A stretch of DNA of 64,000 nt, taken from positions 6,758,001 through 6,822,000 of the forward strand of contig NZ_CP030047.1 in assembly GCF_015291625.1 (NCBI RefSeq). Reading direction: 5' to 3'. Each line of letters starts with the position of its first letter. The stretch's first letter is position 1. Source of the stretch: Bradyrhizobium sp. CCBAU 53421. GTDB taxonomy: Bacteria; Pseudomonadota; Alphaproteobacteria; Rhizobiales; Xanthobacteraceae. Below are positions 43,129 through 52,340 of the stretch, one piece after another. Both the position numbers and the translations under genes were made by a program. The notes under the pieces are model-generated. The model ran no database searches. It had not been told where the DNA came from and saw only the letters and a program-made list of their open reading frames with translations.

Positions 43129-45072
43129 TTACGTCACCATCGTCCGCTTCGGTTCGACGATCTCGAACATCCGCGGGAATTCGTCCATCAGCATCATCAA
43201 TTCGCCGAGCCGCAGCGGCTCGCCCGATACCTTGACCTTGCCGGCGCCGACGGCTTCCGGGAACGTGGTCAGCTTGGCGATGACCTCGTCGAGCACGCTT
43301 CGCGCCAGCGTGAAGCTGGCGTGCGCATCGGCTGCCTGCGCGCCCTTGACGTAGGTCAGGGCCGAATTCTCGAGGTTGAGCACGAAGGTCTCGCCCGTGT
43401 CGGTAAAACTCCAGTTCAGCACGATGCGCTTGTCTTCGGCCTTCGGGCCGTTGAGACGGACACCGAGCACGTCCCAAAGCTGCTCGGTGCGCAGCGCAGC
43501 CAGCGTCTCGCGCGGCATCGGCGAGCGCGGCGGCGTCTTCGGCATGCCCTGCCGCAGCTCCTGGGCGCCGAACAGATAGGCGTTGCGCCAGGTCGAGCTC
43601 TCGGCGGCATAGCCGAGCTGCTCGAACGTGTCGGCCAGCAATGCACGGGCCGCCTGGTTGTCCGGCTCGGCGAACACGAGGTGGCTGACGGCCTGCGCGA
43701 CGAAGCGGAATTCACCCTTGGCGAAATCCGCGGTGGCGCGTTTCAGGATCGCATCGGCGCCGCCCATATACTCGACATACTTCTTGCCGGCCTCGACCGG
43801 CGGCAAGGCATCGAGATTGACCGGATTGGCGTCGTACCAGCCGAGATACTTCTGGTAGATCGCCTTCACATTGTGCCTGATGTGGCCGTAATAGCCGCGG
43901 CCATGCCAGGCGCCCTCCAGGCTCTGCGGCAGGCGGATCGTCTCGGCAATCTCGGCCGCGTTGAGGCCGTGGTTCATCAGCCGAATTGTCTGGTCGTGCG
44001 CGTATTTATAGAGGTCGCGCTGCTGGCGGATCATGGTATCGATCCGCTCCTTGCCCCACACCGGCCAATGGTGCTGGCCGCACATCGCCTCGGCCTTGCC
44101 GCCCCACATCTGCAACGCCTCGCCGAGATATTTCGACCACGCCAGCGCATCGCGCACGTCGGCGCCGCGGAACGGGAGCAGGTTGTGGAAATTGTGCGTG
44201 CAGTTCTCCGCGAGGTTCAACAGCTTGTAGCGCGGGATGTAGAAGTGCATCTCCGCCGGCGCCTCGCTGTTCGGCGCCATCTGGAATTCGAACTCGATCC
44301 CGTCGATCACGCGCTTGTCGCCCGTCGTGATGATCAGGTCGGTCGGCCGCAGCAGCGCGACGCCGCCCGCCGCCATGGTCTTGCCGAGGCCGCAATCGAC
44401 CTGGCCGCGCACGCCCTTGGCGAGGAACGGTCCGAACTGGTATTGCGCGCGGCGCAGCATCGCCGGCCCCGCGATGATGTTCTCGGAGACCGCGTGCTCC
44501 ATGAAGAAGTTCGGCGCGATGATCGGCACGCCGGCCGCCAGCATGGCGTCGTCGAGCACGCCGCGCGCGCCGCCCCAGTGGTCGGTGTGGGTATGGGTGA
44601 AGATCACGGCGGCGACCGGCTTCTTGCCGCGATGCTGGAAGTACAGCTCCATCGCGGCGCGCGCGCCCTCGATCGAGGTCAGGGTGTCGACCACGATGAC
44701 GCCCTTGTCGCCCTCGATCAGCGTCATGTTGGCGATGTCGAGCCCGCGCACCTGGTAGACACCCGGCACCACCTCGAACAGGCCATGATGCATGTTGAGC
44801 CGCGACTGCCGCCACAGGCTCGGATCGACGGTCGCAGGCGCTTTCTCCTCGGAGAGGAAGCCGTAAGGCTCGAGGCTCCAGACCACCCTGCCCTGCGCCG
44901 AGGTGACGCGCGCGTTCTCGATCGTGCCGAGGAAGCCGCGCGCAGCGTCGTCGAAATCCCTGGTGTCGGCGAACGGCAGCTCCTTCAGCGTCGCCTCGTG
45001 CTGCGCAATGACCGGCGCGGATGCCGCCTTCGGACCTTCGTGCGACGTCTCACCTGCGGTTGTCTGGGTCAT
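43129..45072 (-). CDS. Alkyl/aryl-sulfatase of the metallo-beta-lactamase fold (SdsA1/BDS1 type)
   Basis: This 647-residue zinc hydrolase cleaves primary or secondary alkyl sulfate esters. The metal site THTHTDHWGG is at 159-168 inside VAAVIFTHTHTDHWGGARG. The alpha-helical dimerisation part and a C-terminal SCP2-like domain (about 520-645) complete the family layout. No signal peptide is obvious, unlike SdsA1. The start at 45072 is chosen from family alignment. It sits 47 bases downstream of the Baeyer-Villiger monooxygenase gene on the same strand, probably cotranscribed, suggesting degradation of a sulfated or long-chain ketone/alcohol compound. Confidence 0.9.
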   Translation of the reverse strand: MTQTTAGETSHEGPKAASAPVIAQHEATLKELPFADTRDFDDAARGFLGTIENARVTSAQGRVVWSLEPYGFLSEEKAPATVDPSLWRQSRLNMHHGLFEVVPGVYQVRGLDIANMTLIEGDKGVIVVDTLTSIEGARAAMELYFQHRGKKPVAAVIFTHTHTDHWGGARGVLDDAMLAAGVPIIAPNFFMEHAVSENIIAGPAMLRRAQYQFGPFLAKGVRGQVDCGLGKTMAAGGVALLRPTDLIITTGDKRVIDGIEFEFQMAPNSEAPAEMHFYIPRYKLLNLAENCTHNFHNLLPFRGADVRDALAWSKYLGEALQMWGGKAEAMCGQHHWPVWGKERIDTMIRQQRDLYKYAHDQTIRLMNHGLNAAEIAETIRLPQSLEGAWHGRGYYGHIRHNVKAIYQKYLGWYDANPVNLDALPPVEAGKKYVEYMGGADAILKRATADFAKGEFRFVAQAVSHLVFAEPDNQAARALLADTFEQLGYAAESSTWRNAYLFGAQELRQGMPKTPPRSPMPRETLAALRTEQLWDVLGVRLNGPKAEDKRIVLNWSFTDTGETFVLNLENSALTYVKGAQAADAHASFTLARSVLDEVIAKLTTFPEAVGAGKVKVSGEPLRLGELMMLMDEFPRMFEIVEPKRTMVT

Positions 45073-45119
45073 ACTCAGGCACTCCCTCGTTTGGCAGAAA
45101 TCAGTCCCGATCGCGTCGT

Positions 45120-46940
45120 TCAGCGGAATTGCAGGCCTTCGAACTGACCGCTGTTGCGCCACCCGTCGATATATTTGAAGTAAGCCAACGCGCCCGCCGG
45201 ATAGCCGACATTGAGCTTGGCCGCGGGCCCCGGCTCGCGGCCCTCATTGTTGTAATAGCCGGGCGTGCAATCGGGCCCGCCGATCATCCGGCCGACCGCG
45301 GTCAGCAGCAGCTCGACCCAGCGGTTCTCGGCTTCCTTGCTGACTTCGATTTCCTTGAAGCCGTTGTCCTGCGCATGACCGACCATCAGGGCGATGGTGC
45401 GCGCCGCTTCCGTCAGATTATGCGGCACGTTGGAGATCAGGTTGGCGCCCTGTGTCGGCTGCACGAAGAACAGGTTGGGGAAGCCATGCACATGGATGCC
45501 GTGCTTGGTGCGCATGCCCTCGGCCCAATACTCCGACAGCTTGGTCCCGTCGCGGCCGGTGGCGTCGAAACCCGCCCGCCGCTTGTACTCGGTGCCGACC
45601 TCGAAGCCCGACGCGTAGATGATGCAGTCGAGCTGGTATTCCTTGCCCGCGACGACGATCCCGTTCTCGGTGATCTCCTCGACGCCCTTGCCGTCGGTGT
45701 CGATCAGTTGCGTGCCGGGCGTGTTGAATGCCTGAAGATAGGCGTCGTGAAAGCATGGCCGCTTGCAGAGCTGGCCGTACCAGGCCTTGAGGTTCTTGGC
45801 GGTCTGGGGATCGCCGACGATGGTGTCGACCCGGTTGCGGATCTCCTCCATCTTCTCGAAGTCGGAATCCTCGAACACGGCCCGCATGTTTTCCACGGTC
45901 CGCTGCTCGCGCGGCAGCAGCATCACCTTGGCGCGGATCCGCTTCGACAAATCGGTCCAGCCGTCCTGCACCAGATCTTCCTCGGCCGACCCGCCGGCCT
46001 GGTTGGCGGTGAAATTCTCCAGCCAGCGCTGCTGCCAGCCCGGGGTCGCGATATCGGCGAACCAGTCCGGGTCGATCGGACCGTTGCCGCGCACGTCGAC
46101 CGACGAGGGCGTGCGCTGGAACACGTAGAGCTCCTTGCAGGCTCGCGCGAGGTACGGAATGCACTGCACCGACGTCGCGCCGGTTCCGATGATGCCGACC
46201 CGCTTGTCGGCAAGCTTATCCATCGGCGCGCCTTTGGGATCGCCGCCGGTGTAGTCGTAATCCCAGCGGCTGGTGTGGAACGAGTGGCCCTTGAAGCGCT
46301 CGATGCCGGGAATGCCTGGCAGCTTCGGCACATGCAGCGGGCCGGTGCCGATACCGACATATTGTGCGGTGAAGGTATCGCCCCTGGTGGTGCGGATGAT
46401 CCAGCGCGATTGCGCCGCATCCCAGTCGAGGCTCGTCACCTCGGTGTGAAACAGCGCGTTGTCGTAGAGATTGAACTGCCGGCCGATCCGCTGGCAGTGC
46501 GCCAGGATTTCCGGCGCATGCGCGTACTTCTCCGACGGCATGTGGCCGGTCTCTTCGAGCAGCGGCATGTAGACCATCGACGCCGTGTCGCACTGTGCGC
46601 CGGGATACCGGTTCCAGTACCAGGTGCCGCCGAAATCGCCGCCCTTCTCGACGATGCGGACGTCCTTGACGCCGGCCTCGGTCAGCCGCGCCGCGGTGGC
46701 GAGCCCGGCAAAGCCGCCACCGATGAAGGCGAAGGTGACATGGTCGGTCTTCGGCGCGCGCTCGACGACCGGCGTATAGGGATCCTCGAGATAATGCGCG
46801 AGCTGGCCCTTGATCTGGAGATACTGGTCATTGCCGTCGGGACGCAGCCGCTTGTTGCGCTCCTCCTGATACTTCAGGCGCAGCCGATCCTTGTCGATCG
46901 CGGCGGGCTTTGCGTCTGGGGCATGCTCGGTCATCGTCAT
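45120..46940 (-). CDS. Baeyer-Villiger-type flavin monooxygenase
   Basis: This 606-residue enzyme inserts oxygen next to a carbonyl with NADPH and FAD. FAD-binding GGGFAGL lies at 74-80. The type I Baeyer-Villiger fingerprint FxGxxxHxxxW is exact (Phe216, Gly218, His222, Trp226), followed by D227. A second Rossmann motif, GIIGTGATS, comes next. An N-terminal extension of about 65 residues resembles those of phenylacetone/steroid-type enzymes. It lies between the acyl-CoA dehydrogenase and the alkylsulfatase in a three-gene operon. Confidence 0.92.
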   Translation of the reverse strand: MTMTEHAPDAKPAAIDKDRLRLKYQEERNKRLRPDGNDQYLQIKGQLAHYLEDPYTPVVERAPKTDHVTFAFIGGGFAGLATAARLTEAGVKDVRIVEKGGDFGGTWYWNRYPGAQCDTASMVYMPLLEETGHMPSEKYAHAPEILAHCQRIGRQFNLYDNALFHTEVTSLDWDAAQSRWIIRTTRGDTFTAQYVGIGTGPLHVPKLPGIPGIERFKGHSFHTSRWDYDYTGGDPKGAPMDKLADKRVGIIGTGATSVQCIPYLARACKELYVFQRTPSSVDVRGNGPIDPDWFADIATPGWQQRWLENFTANQAGGSAEEDLVQDGWTDLSKRIRAKVMLLPREQRTVENMRAVFEDSDFEKMEEIRNRVDTIVGDPQTAKNLKAWYGQLCKRPCFHDAYLQAFNTPGTQLIDTDGKGVEEITENGIVVAGKEYQLDCIIYASGFEVGTEYKRRAGFDATGRDGTKLSEYWAEGMRTKHGIHVHGFPNLFFVQPTQGANLISNVPHNLTEAARTIALMVGHAQDNGFKEIEVSKEAENRWVELLLTAVGRMIGGPDCTPGYYNNEGREPGPAAKLNVGYPAGALAYFKYIDGWRNSGQFEGLQFR

Positions 46941-46989
46941 CGGAAGGGCGCCTCGTTTCAGGATAATTCGGTGGACACTCTAGCGCCGG

Positions 46990-48234
46990 TCAGGCGGGAT
47001 GTGCAGCAAGATAGGGCGAGTTGGCGATCGACCATTCCGGCATCGGCTCCATCCGGAATATCTGCCGCAGATGCACCTCGTCGGGCCCGTCGCCGATCCG
47101 CAGCAGCCGTCCCCACGCCAGCGCCTGATGGATCGGCGTATCGTCGGAGCCGCCCATCGCGCCGAACACCTGCATCGCGCGGTCGGCGATCTTCTGCAGC
47201 ATTGCGGGCACCGCGACCTTGATCAGCGAGACGTCGCGCCAGGCGCCGTGATGGCCGGCCTGATCGAGCCGCCAGGCGCAGCGATACGCGAGCAGCCGCG
47301 CCTGCTCGAGCTCGACGCGGGCTTCGGCGATCCAGCGCTGGACGGTGTCGTACTGGATCACGGTGCGCCCGAATGCACTGCGCTCCGCGGCGCGCGCCAT
47401 CATCAACTCGATCAGGAGCTCGCACAGCCCGATCGAGCGCATGCAATGGTGGATGCGCGCCGGTCCGAGCCGGATCTGCGCGACCTTGAAGCCCTCGCCC
47501 TCCGCACCGATCAGATTCTCCGCCGGCACCCGGACATTGTCGAACGCGAGCTCGCCGATCGGCGCTGTATGATCTTCACAGCCCATCCAGCGCAGCCGCC
47601 GCACCAGCCGCACGCCGGGCGCATCCATCGGCACGATGATGCAGGAATGCCGGCTGGTCCGCTCGGCGCCGGCATCGGTGACGCCCATCACGATCAGGAA
47701 GCTGCAGCGGGGATGCGCCGCACCGGTGATGAACCATTTGCGGCCGTTGAGGACGTAGTGATCGCCGTCGCGCTCCATCCGCGTTGCGATGTTGGTGGCG
47801 TCGGACGATGCGACATCCGGCTCGGTCATGCCGAAGGCGGAACGCGTCTCGGCGTTGAGCAGCGGATGCAGCCAGCGCTTCTTCTGCTCCGGCGTCGCGC
47901 AGGCTTGAAGCGCGATCATGTTCGGCACGTCGGGCGCCTGGCAGTTGAACACCTCCGGCGCCCAGAACAGCCGCCCCATGATCTCCGCCAGCGGCGCGTA
48001 GTCGAGATTGGAGAGGCGCGTGCCCGGCTCATCCTCCGCCAGTTCGGGCAGGCCGAGATTCCACAGGCCCGCCGCGCGCGCCTGCTGCTGCAGCTCGGCC
48101 ATGAAGGGCGGCGTGTCGCTGTGGGCGCGGACATGGTCGAGCCAGGCGCGATGGCGCGGCAGCACCGCCTTCTCGAAGAAGGCCAACAGATCTTTCCGCC
48201 ACTGCTCCGACCGTTCGGACAGATCGAAATCCAT
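46990..48234 (-). CDS. Acyl-CoA dehydrogenase family protein
   Basis: This 414-residue FAD enzyme desaturates acyl-CoA esters. It has FGMTEPDVASSDATNIATRMERDGDHYVLNGRKWFITGA in the middle domain and QVFGAMGGSDDTPI at the C-terminus. Start 48234 has GGGAGG ahead. It is the first gene of the operon and is transcribed away from the IclR regulator across a palindrome. The same operon carries the monooxygenase and sulfatase genes, which together suggest breakdown of an alkyl or alicyclic substrate. Confidence 0.9.
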   Translation of the reverse strand: MDFDLSERSEQWRKDLLAFFEKAVLPRHRAWLDHVRAHSDTPPFMAELQQQARAAGLWNLGLPELAEDEPGTRLSNLDYAPLAEIMGRLFWAPEVFNCQAPDVPNMIALQACATPEQKKRWLHPLLNAETRSAFGMTEPDVASSDATNIATRMERDGDHYVLNGRKWFITGAAHPRCSFLIVMGVTDAGAERTSRHSCIIVPMDAPGVRLVRRLRWMGCEDHTAPIGELAFDNVRVPAENLIGAEGEGFKVAQIRLGPARIHHCMRSIGLCELLIELMMARAAERSAFGRTVIQYDTVQRWIAEARVELEQARLLAYRCAWRLDQAGHHGAWRDVSLIKVAVPAMLQKIADRAMQVFGAMGGSDDTPIHQALAWGRLLRIGDGPDEVHLRQIFRMEPMPEWSIANSPYLAAHPA

Positions 48235-48269
48235 GCCGCCTCCCGTCCTTTTGCGCGGCAGATAAGCCC

Positions 48270-48302
48270 ATATCGAAATGATTTGCAAATTCATTTCGAT
48301 AT
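48270..48302. promoter_or_regulatory. Perfect palindromic operator between IclR regulator and target operon
   Basis: ATATCGAAATGA (48270-48281) and TCATTTCGATAT (48291-48302) are perfect 12-bp inverted arms around TTTGCAAAT. The site lies 36 bases from each start codon, in an unusually AT-rich patch. Its position and symmetry fit the binding site of the adjacent IclR-type regulator, controlling both itself and the acyl-CoA dehydrogenase operon. Confidence 0.85.
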
Positions 48303-48338
48303 ATTGACAAACTGACCTATTTGCGATCATTATTTCGC

Positions 48339-49127
48339 ATGGCGGTATTGTCCTCGCTCGAATCTCAGACGGATCCCTCCTTTGCGACCACCCTGGCGCA
48401 CGGGCTCGATCTACTCGCCGCCTTCCGCAACCACAGCGGCCCGCTCTCGAATGCGGAGCTTGCCGAGCACACCGGCCTGTCGCGGCCGACCGTCTCGCGC
48501 CTGACCTACACGCTGGAGCAGCTCGGCTATCTCAGGCGCGACGCCAAGGGCCGCTTCGTGCTCGGGCTCGGCGTGCTGGCCGCCGCCTATCCGGTGCTGT
48601 CGTCGCTGAAGGTCCGCCAGCTCGCGCGTCCGCTGATGCGCGACTTCGCCGCCTATACCGGCGGTACCGTGTCGATCGCGATGCCGTTCGGGCTCGACTT
48701 CATCTATGTCGAGACGCTGCGCACGACGGACGCGGTGCCGCACGTGCCTGACGTCGGCTTTGTTTCCTCGCTGGCGCCGACCGCGGTCGGGCGCGCGCTG
48801 CTGTCGCTGTTCACGCAGGACGAACGCGACGCCTATGTCGCGCGCGTCAAGGCCGAGCGCCCTGAGGAGCTCGACTACGTCGAGCGGCGCACGCTGCCGG
48901 ACATCGAGCTCTGCAACGAGCGCGGCTTCGCGGTTTCGCTCGGCGAATGGCGTCGCGAGATTTTTGGCGTCGCCGCGCCGCTGTACCGCACCCCCGCCGG
49001 CGAATGCCTGTCGGTCAATTGCGGCATCCCTTCGTTCCGCTTCAGCGCGGAGCAGATCGAGCGCGAATGCGGGCCGCGCATCCTCGGGCTCGCCCGCAGC
49101 ATCCGCTCGCTGGTGGCCAACGGCTAG
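48339..49127 (+). CDS. IclR-family transcriptional regulator
   Basis: This 262-residue regulator has an N-terminal winged helix-turn-helix (about 18-75: SNAELAEHTGLSRPTVSRLTYTLEQLGYL) and a C-terminal effector-binding domain (about 90-255) with VGRALLSLF and LYRTPAGECLSVNCGIPSF. PcaR/PobR-like members of the family sense aromatic or short organic acids. The ATG at 48339 is preferred; a TTG at 48321 is possible. It probably controls the divergent operon through the palindrome. The binding-protein gene begins 44 bases downstream. Confidence 0.92.
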   Translation: MAVLSSLESQTDPSFATTLAHGLDLLAAFRNHSGPLSNAELAEHTGLSRPTVSRLTYTLEQLGYLRRDAKGRFVLGLGVLAAAYPVLSSLKVRQLARPLMRDFAAYTGGTVSIAMPFGLDFIYVETLRTTDAVPHVPDVGFVSSLAPTAVGRALLSLFTQDERDAYVARVKAERPEELDYVERRTLPDIELCNERGFAVSLGEWRREIFGVAAPLYRTPAGECLSVNCGIPSFRFSAEQIERECGPRILGLARSIRSLVANG

Positions 49128-49171
49128 ACCACGCATCGCACGAACGATGCGGGAGATATCGGGAGGGAGAG

Positions 49172-50152
49172 ATGCGCGGCATTACAACCGCCATAGCTTT
49201 GCTTGCGGCCATGATCACGGCGGCGTCCGGCAGCATTGGGGCTCGGGCGCAGGACAACTACCCGAGCCGGCCGATCCACATCATCGTGCCCTACCCTGCC
49301 GGCGGCATCGTCGATATCGTCGCACGCGCCGTGACCGAGCAGGTCGGCCGCGACTGGAAGCAGACCGTCGTGGTGGAGGCGCGGCCCGGCGGCAACAGCA
49401 ATATCGGCACATCAGCCGTCGCGCGCAGCGAGCCGGATGGCTACACCTGGCTCGTCACTGGCCCCGCTTTGCTGGTCAACCCGGATCTCTACAAGGACGC
49501 CGGCTGGAACGCGGCGAAGGATTTCAGGTGCGTCGGCCTTGCGGTCTGGAATCAAAGCGTGGCGCTGGTGCATCCTTCCATGCCTGTGAAGACCATCGGC
49601 GAATTCGTCGAGCTGGCCCGCAAGCGGCCCGGAGAGTTCAACTTCGGCAATCCGGGCACGGGATCGTCGATCGACCTCAGCGCCCAGAAGCTGTTTCAGG
49701 TCGCCGGCATCAAGCTGACCAATGTCGGCTACAAGGGCCAGCCGCAGGCGCTGATCGACCTGATGACCAACCTGATGCATTTCGAGATCGTCTCGCTCGA
49801 GCTCGCGCTGCCGCACATCAAGGCCGGCAGCGTCAAGCCGCTCGCGGTGTTCACCGACAAGCGCGTCCCCGATTTGCCCGATGTCCCGACCATCGCGGAG
49901 GCCGGCTTTGCCGAGGCCGCCTACGTGCCGTGGTACGGCATCTACGTGCCGGCCGCGACGCCGGCGCCGCTACTTGAGAAGATCAATGCGGCGATCAACG
50001 CGGCGTTGCAGAATCCCGACGTGCAGCGCCAGCTCTCGCTGGCCAACATTCCGGGCAAGCCGATGTCGCTCGATGAGCTCGCCGCCCTGATGAAGGCCGA
50101 TCAGCAGAAGCTGACGACCGTGATCAAGTCTGCCGGAATGGCGTTGCAATAG
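49172..50152 (+). CDS. Bug/TctC-family periplasmic binding protein
   Basis: This 326-residue protein has a Sec signal (about 1-26, ending ARAQ). The family core follows: PSRPIHIIVPYPAGGIVDIVAR, VVVEARPGGNSNIGTSAVA and FNFGNPGTGSS. These proteins feed tripartite tricarboxylate transporters or act as sensors for carboxylic acids, nicotinate or similar. No TctA or TctB membrane genes are adjacent, so it is an orphan. It follows the IclR gene closely and may share its transcript and its ligand. GGGAGGGAGAG precedes the ATG. Confidence 0.9.
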   Translation: MRGITTAIALLAAMITAASGSIGARAQDNYPSRPIHIIVPYPAGGIVDIVARAVTEQVGRDWKQTVVVEARPGGNSNIGTSAVARSEPDGYTWLVTGPALLVNPDLYKDAGWNAAKDFRCVGLAVWNQSVALVHPSMPVKTIGEFVELARKRPGEFNFGNPGTGSSIDLSAQKLFQVAGIKLTNVGYKGQPQALIDLMTNLMHFEIVSLELALPHIKAGSVKPLAVFTDKRVPDLPDVPTIAEAGFAEAAYVPWYGIYVPAATPAPLLEKINAAINAALQNPDVQRQLSLANIPGKPMSLDELAALMKADQQKLTTVIKSAGMALQ

Positions 50153-50159
50153 CGCCTGC

Positions 50160-51263
50160 TCAGTCATGCGACGCCGGCCCGCTGTCGCGATACGCCCACA
50201 GGCACTCGCGCGGCAGCGCGACCGGCGCCTCGACGCCGACCTGATGGCGCGCGGCAGTGCCGAGCTCGATCGCCTCCAGGCGCTTGCCGAACAGCTCGAT
50301 GCCGTAGGCGGTCTGGGTGCCCTGATATCTGCGGTCGAGTACCTTGGCCGAGAACGTATTAGCGCCATCGGGCCGGCCGATCGCGATGTTCTCGGGCCGC
50401 AGCGCAATCCGCACCTTGTCGTCGGGATGAAGCGTCTGGCACAAGGCCACCTCGCCTTGCCGGCCATCGCCGAAATCGACCGTGCCATAGCCGCCGTTGC
50501 ATGCGACCAGCGTGCCGGCGAGCTCGTTGGTCGCGCCGGTGAAGTTGGCGACGAACAGATCGGCCGGCCGGTTGTAGATCACGTCGGGCGTGTCCATCTG
50601 CAGCAGCTTGCCGTCGCGCATCACGCCGATCCGGTCGCCGAGCACGACCGCCTCGGCCTGATCATGGGTGACATAGAGCGCGGTCATCCCGGTCTGCTTG
50701 AGAATGACGCGGAGATCGTCGCGCAGCCGCAGGCGCAGTTTGGCATCGAGGTTCGACAGCGGCTCGTCGAGCAGCAGGAGTTGCGGCCGGTACACCATGC
50801 TGCGCGCCAGCGCGACACGCTGCATCTGCCCGCCTGAGAGCGCCACCACCGGCCGGTCGGCATAGTCGGACAGCCCGACCAGCGCCAGTGCGTCCTCGAC
50901 CATGCGCGTGGCGTCGGTGCGCCCGACCGTGCGGTGCTTGAGCGGATAGATCACGTTCTGCCGCACCGTCATATGCGGCCACACCGCATAGGACTGGAAT
51001 ACCATGCCGAGGTTGCGCGCGCGCGGCGGCACCAGGATGCCACGTGCAGGCGACGACACCACCCGGCCGGAAATGCTGATCTCGCCGTCGGTCGGATGCT
51101 CGAGCCCGGCGACGCAGCGCAGTGTCGTGGTCTTGCCGCAGCCCGACGGTCCCAGCAGCACGACGATCTCGCCGGCCGGCACGCCAAAGCTGACGCCGTC
51201 GATCGCCGGGCGGCCGATCGCGAACTGCTTCCTGAGATTGGTGACCTCGAGCGTCGCCGTCAT
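50160..51263 (-). CDS. ABC transporter ATPase of the PotA/FbpC type
   Basis: This 367-residue ATPase has Walker A GPSGCGKTT, Q-loop VFQSYAVWPHM, signature ALSGGQMQRVALARSM, Walker B LLLDEPLSNLDAK and a C-terminal TOBE domain (about 280-360). It belongs with the binding protein and permease upstream on the same strand. Only 7 bases separate its stop from that of the convergent Bug gene. Confidence 0.92.
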   Translation of the reverse strand: MTATLEVTNLRKQFAIGRPAIDGVSFGVPAGEIVVLLGPSGCGKTTTLRCVAGLEHPTDGEISISGRVVSSPARGILVPPRARNLGMVFQSYAVWPHMTVRQNVIYPLKHRTVGRTDATRMVEDALALVGLSDYADRPVVALSGGQMQRVALARSMVYRPQLLLLDEPLSNLDAKLRLRLRDDLRVILKQTGMTALYVTHDQAEAVVLGDRIGVMRDGKLLQMDTPDVIYNRPADLFVANFTGATNELAGTLVACNGGYGTVDFGDGRQGEVALCQTLHPDDKVRIALRPENIAIGRPDGANTFSAKVLDRRYQGTQTAYGIELFGKRLEAIELGTAARHQVGVEAPVALPRECLWAYRDSGPASHD

Positions 51264-51278
51264 CGCTTGCCTCGCCGC

Positions 51279-52316
51279 CTATTGCCGATAGCCGAACGTC
51301 TTGTCCCAGTCCGCGACCCACGCGGCGTGCAGCTTCACGTAGTCGTCGAACTTCGGGTACCAGAGCTTGACCACCTTCGGATCGAACCCTTCCGGAAATG
51401 CCGGCGGCTCCTTCAAGGAGGTGAGATTGCCGAGCTCCTTGATCATGAAGGTCTGCCCTTCCTTCGACAGGCACCAGTTCAGGAACAGCTTTGCCGCGTT
51501 GGGATGGGCAGCCGTCTTCGGGATGCCGCTCGCATAGGGATTGACCGGAGCTCCCTCAGGCGGAAAGAAGATCTCGATCGGCGCGCCGTCCTTCTTCTTC
51601 TGGTAGATCACGTTGTAGAGCAGCGGCGCGATCGCGATCTCGCCGCGCACCAGGGCATCGGCGGTCGGCGCGCCGGAGGGATAAAGCACGGGATGGGTCG
51701 CGGCCTGCTTGGCCCAGTAGTCCTCGCCGAGCACCTGACGCTCGAACATGATCCGGGTCCAGGTGGTGCCGCCGGACTGCGCGAACACCTGCCCGATCAG
51801 CTTGTCGTATTGTGGCTTGGTCAGGTCCATCCAGGATTTCGGCGGATCCTTCACCAGCTCGGTGTTGTAGCCGATCGACCATGCGATGGTGGCGCGCGGC
51901 CATAGCTTCGGCGAGATCAGCGCGTCCTTGCTGTAGTCGGCCGCGTTCGGCGGCGCGTAGTCCTGGAACAGATCTTCCAGCGGCTGCATCAGCGCGCGGT
52001 CGGAATGGTCGACGACGTCGGCGATCAGCTTGCCGGCCGCGGCTTCCGTCTTCACGCGGGTGATCAGCTGGCCGCCGGGGGCGCGGACCATCTCGACCTT
52101 GATCTCGGGAAAGCGCTTGTTGAAGGCCTTGATGACCTGCTGCTCGATCTCGGCAAAATTCGCGGTGTAGAACACGAGCTTGCCTTCGGCCTTCGCGGCG
52201 GCAATCAGTTCCGCCGAGCCGAACTCCTGGGCTAGCGCTGCCGGCGCCAGCGCGAGCGTTGCGGCGCTCGCCAAGGCCAGTGTTACGGCCAGCGTGGTGA
52301 AGGTTCGTCTATCCAT
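51279..52316 (-). CDS. ABC transporter substrate-binding protein, FbpA-like
   Basis: This 345-residue periplasmic protein has a signal peptide (residues 1 to about 30, Tat-like MDRRTFTTLAV followed by an alanine-rich stretch ending ALAQ). The mature part resembles iron(III)-binding FbpA-type proteins (KAEGKLVFYTANFAEIEQQV, GEIAIAPLLYNVIYQKKK), but the paired Tyr-Tyr that holds iron is not evident. Iron, phosphonates or an organic anion are possible ligands. GGAGG precedes the ATG. Confidence 0.85.
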   Translation of the reverse strand: MDRRTFTTLAVTLALASAATLALAPAALAQEFGSAELIAAAKAEGKLVFYTANFAEIEQQVIKAFNKRFPEIKVEMVRAPGGQLITRVKTEAAAGKLIADVVDHSDRALMQPLEDLFQDYAPPNAADYSKDALISPKLWPRATIAWSIGYNTELVKDPPKSWMDLTKPQYDKLIGQVFAQSGGTTWTRIMFERQVLGEDYWAKQAATHPVLYPSGAPTADALVRGEIAIAPLLYNVIYQKKKDGAPIEIFFPPEGAPVNPYASGIPKTAAHPNAAKLFLNWCLSKEGQTFMIKELGNLTSLKEPPAFPEGFDPKVVKLWYPKFDDYVKLHAAWVADWDKTFGYRQ

Positions 52317-52340
52317 CGCCAATCCTCCCCATATTTATTG

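Noticed and set aside
42991..47222. Two very long + strand frames opposite the alkylsulfatase and monooxygenase genes
   Set aside because: Both are shadows of genes whose metal site and flavin fingerprint are exact on the minus strand.
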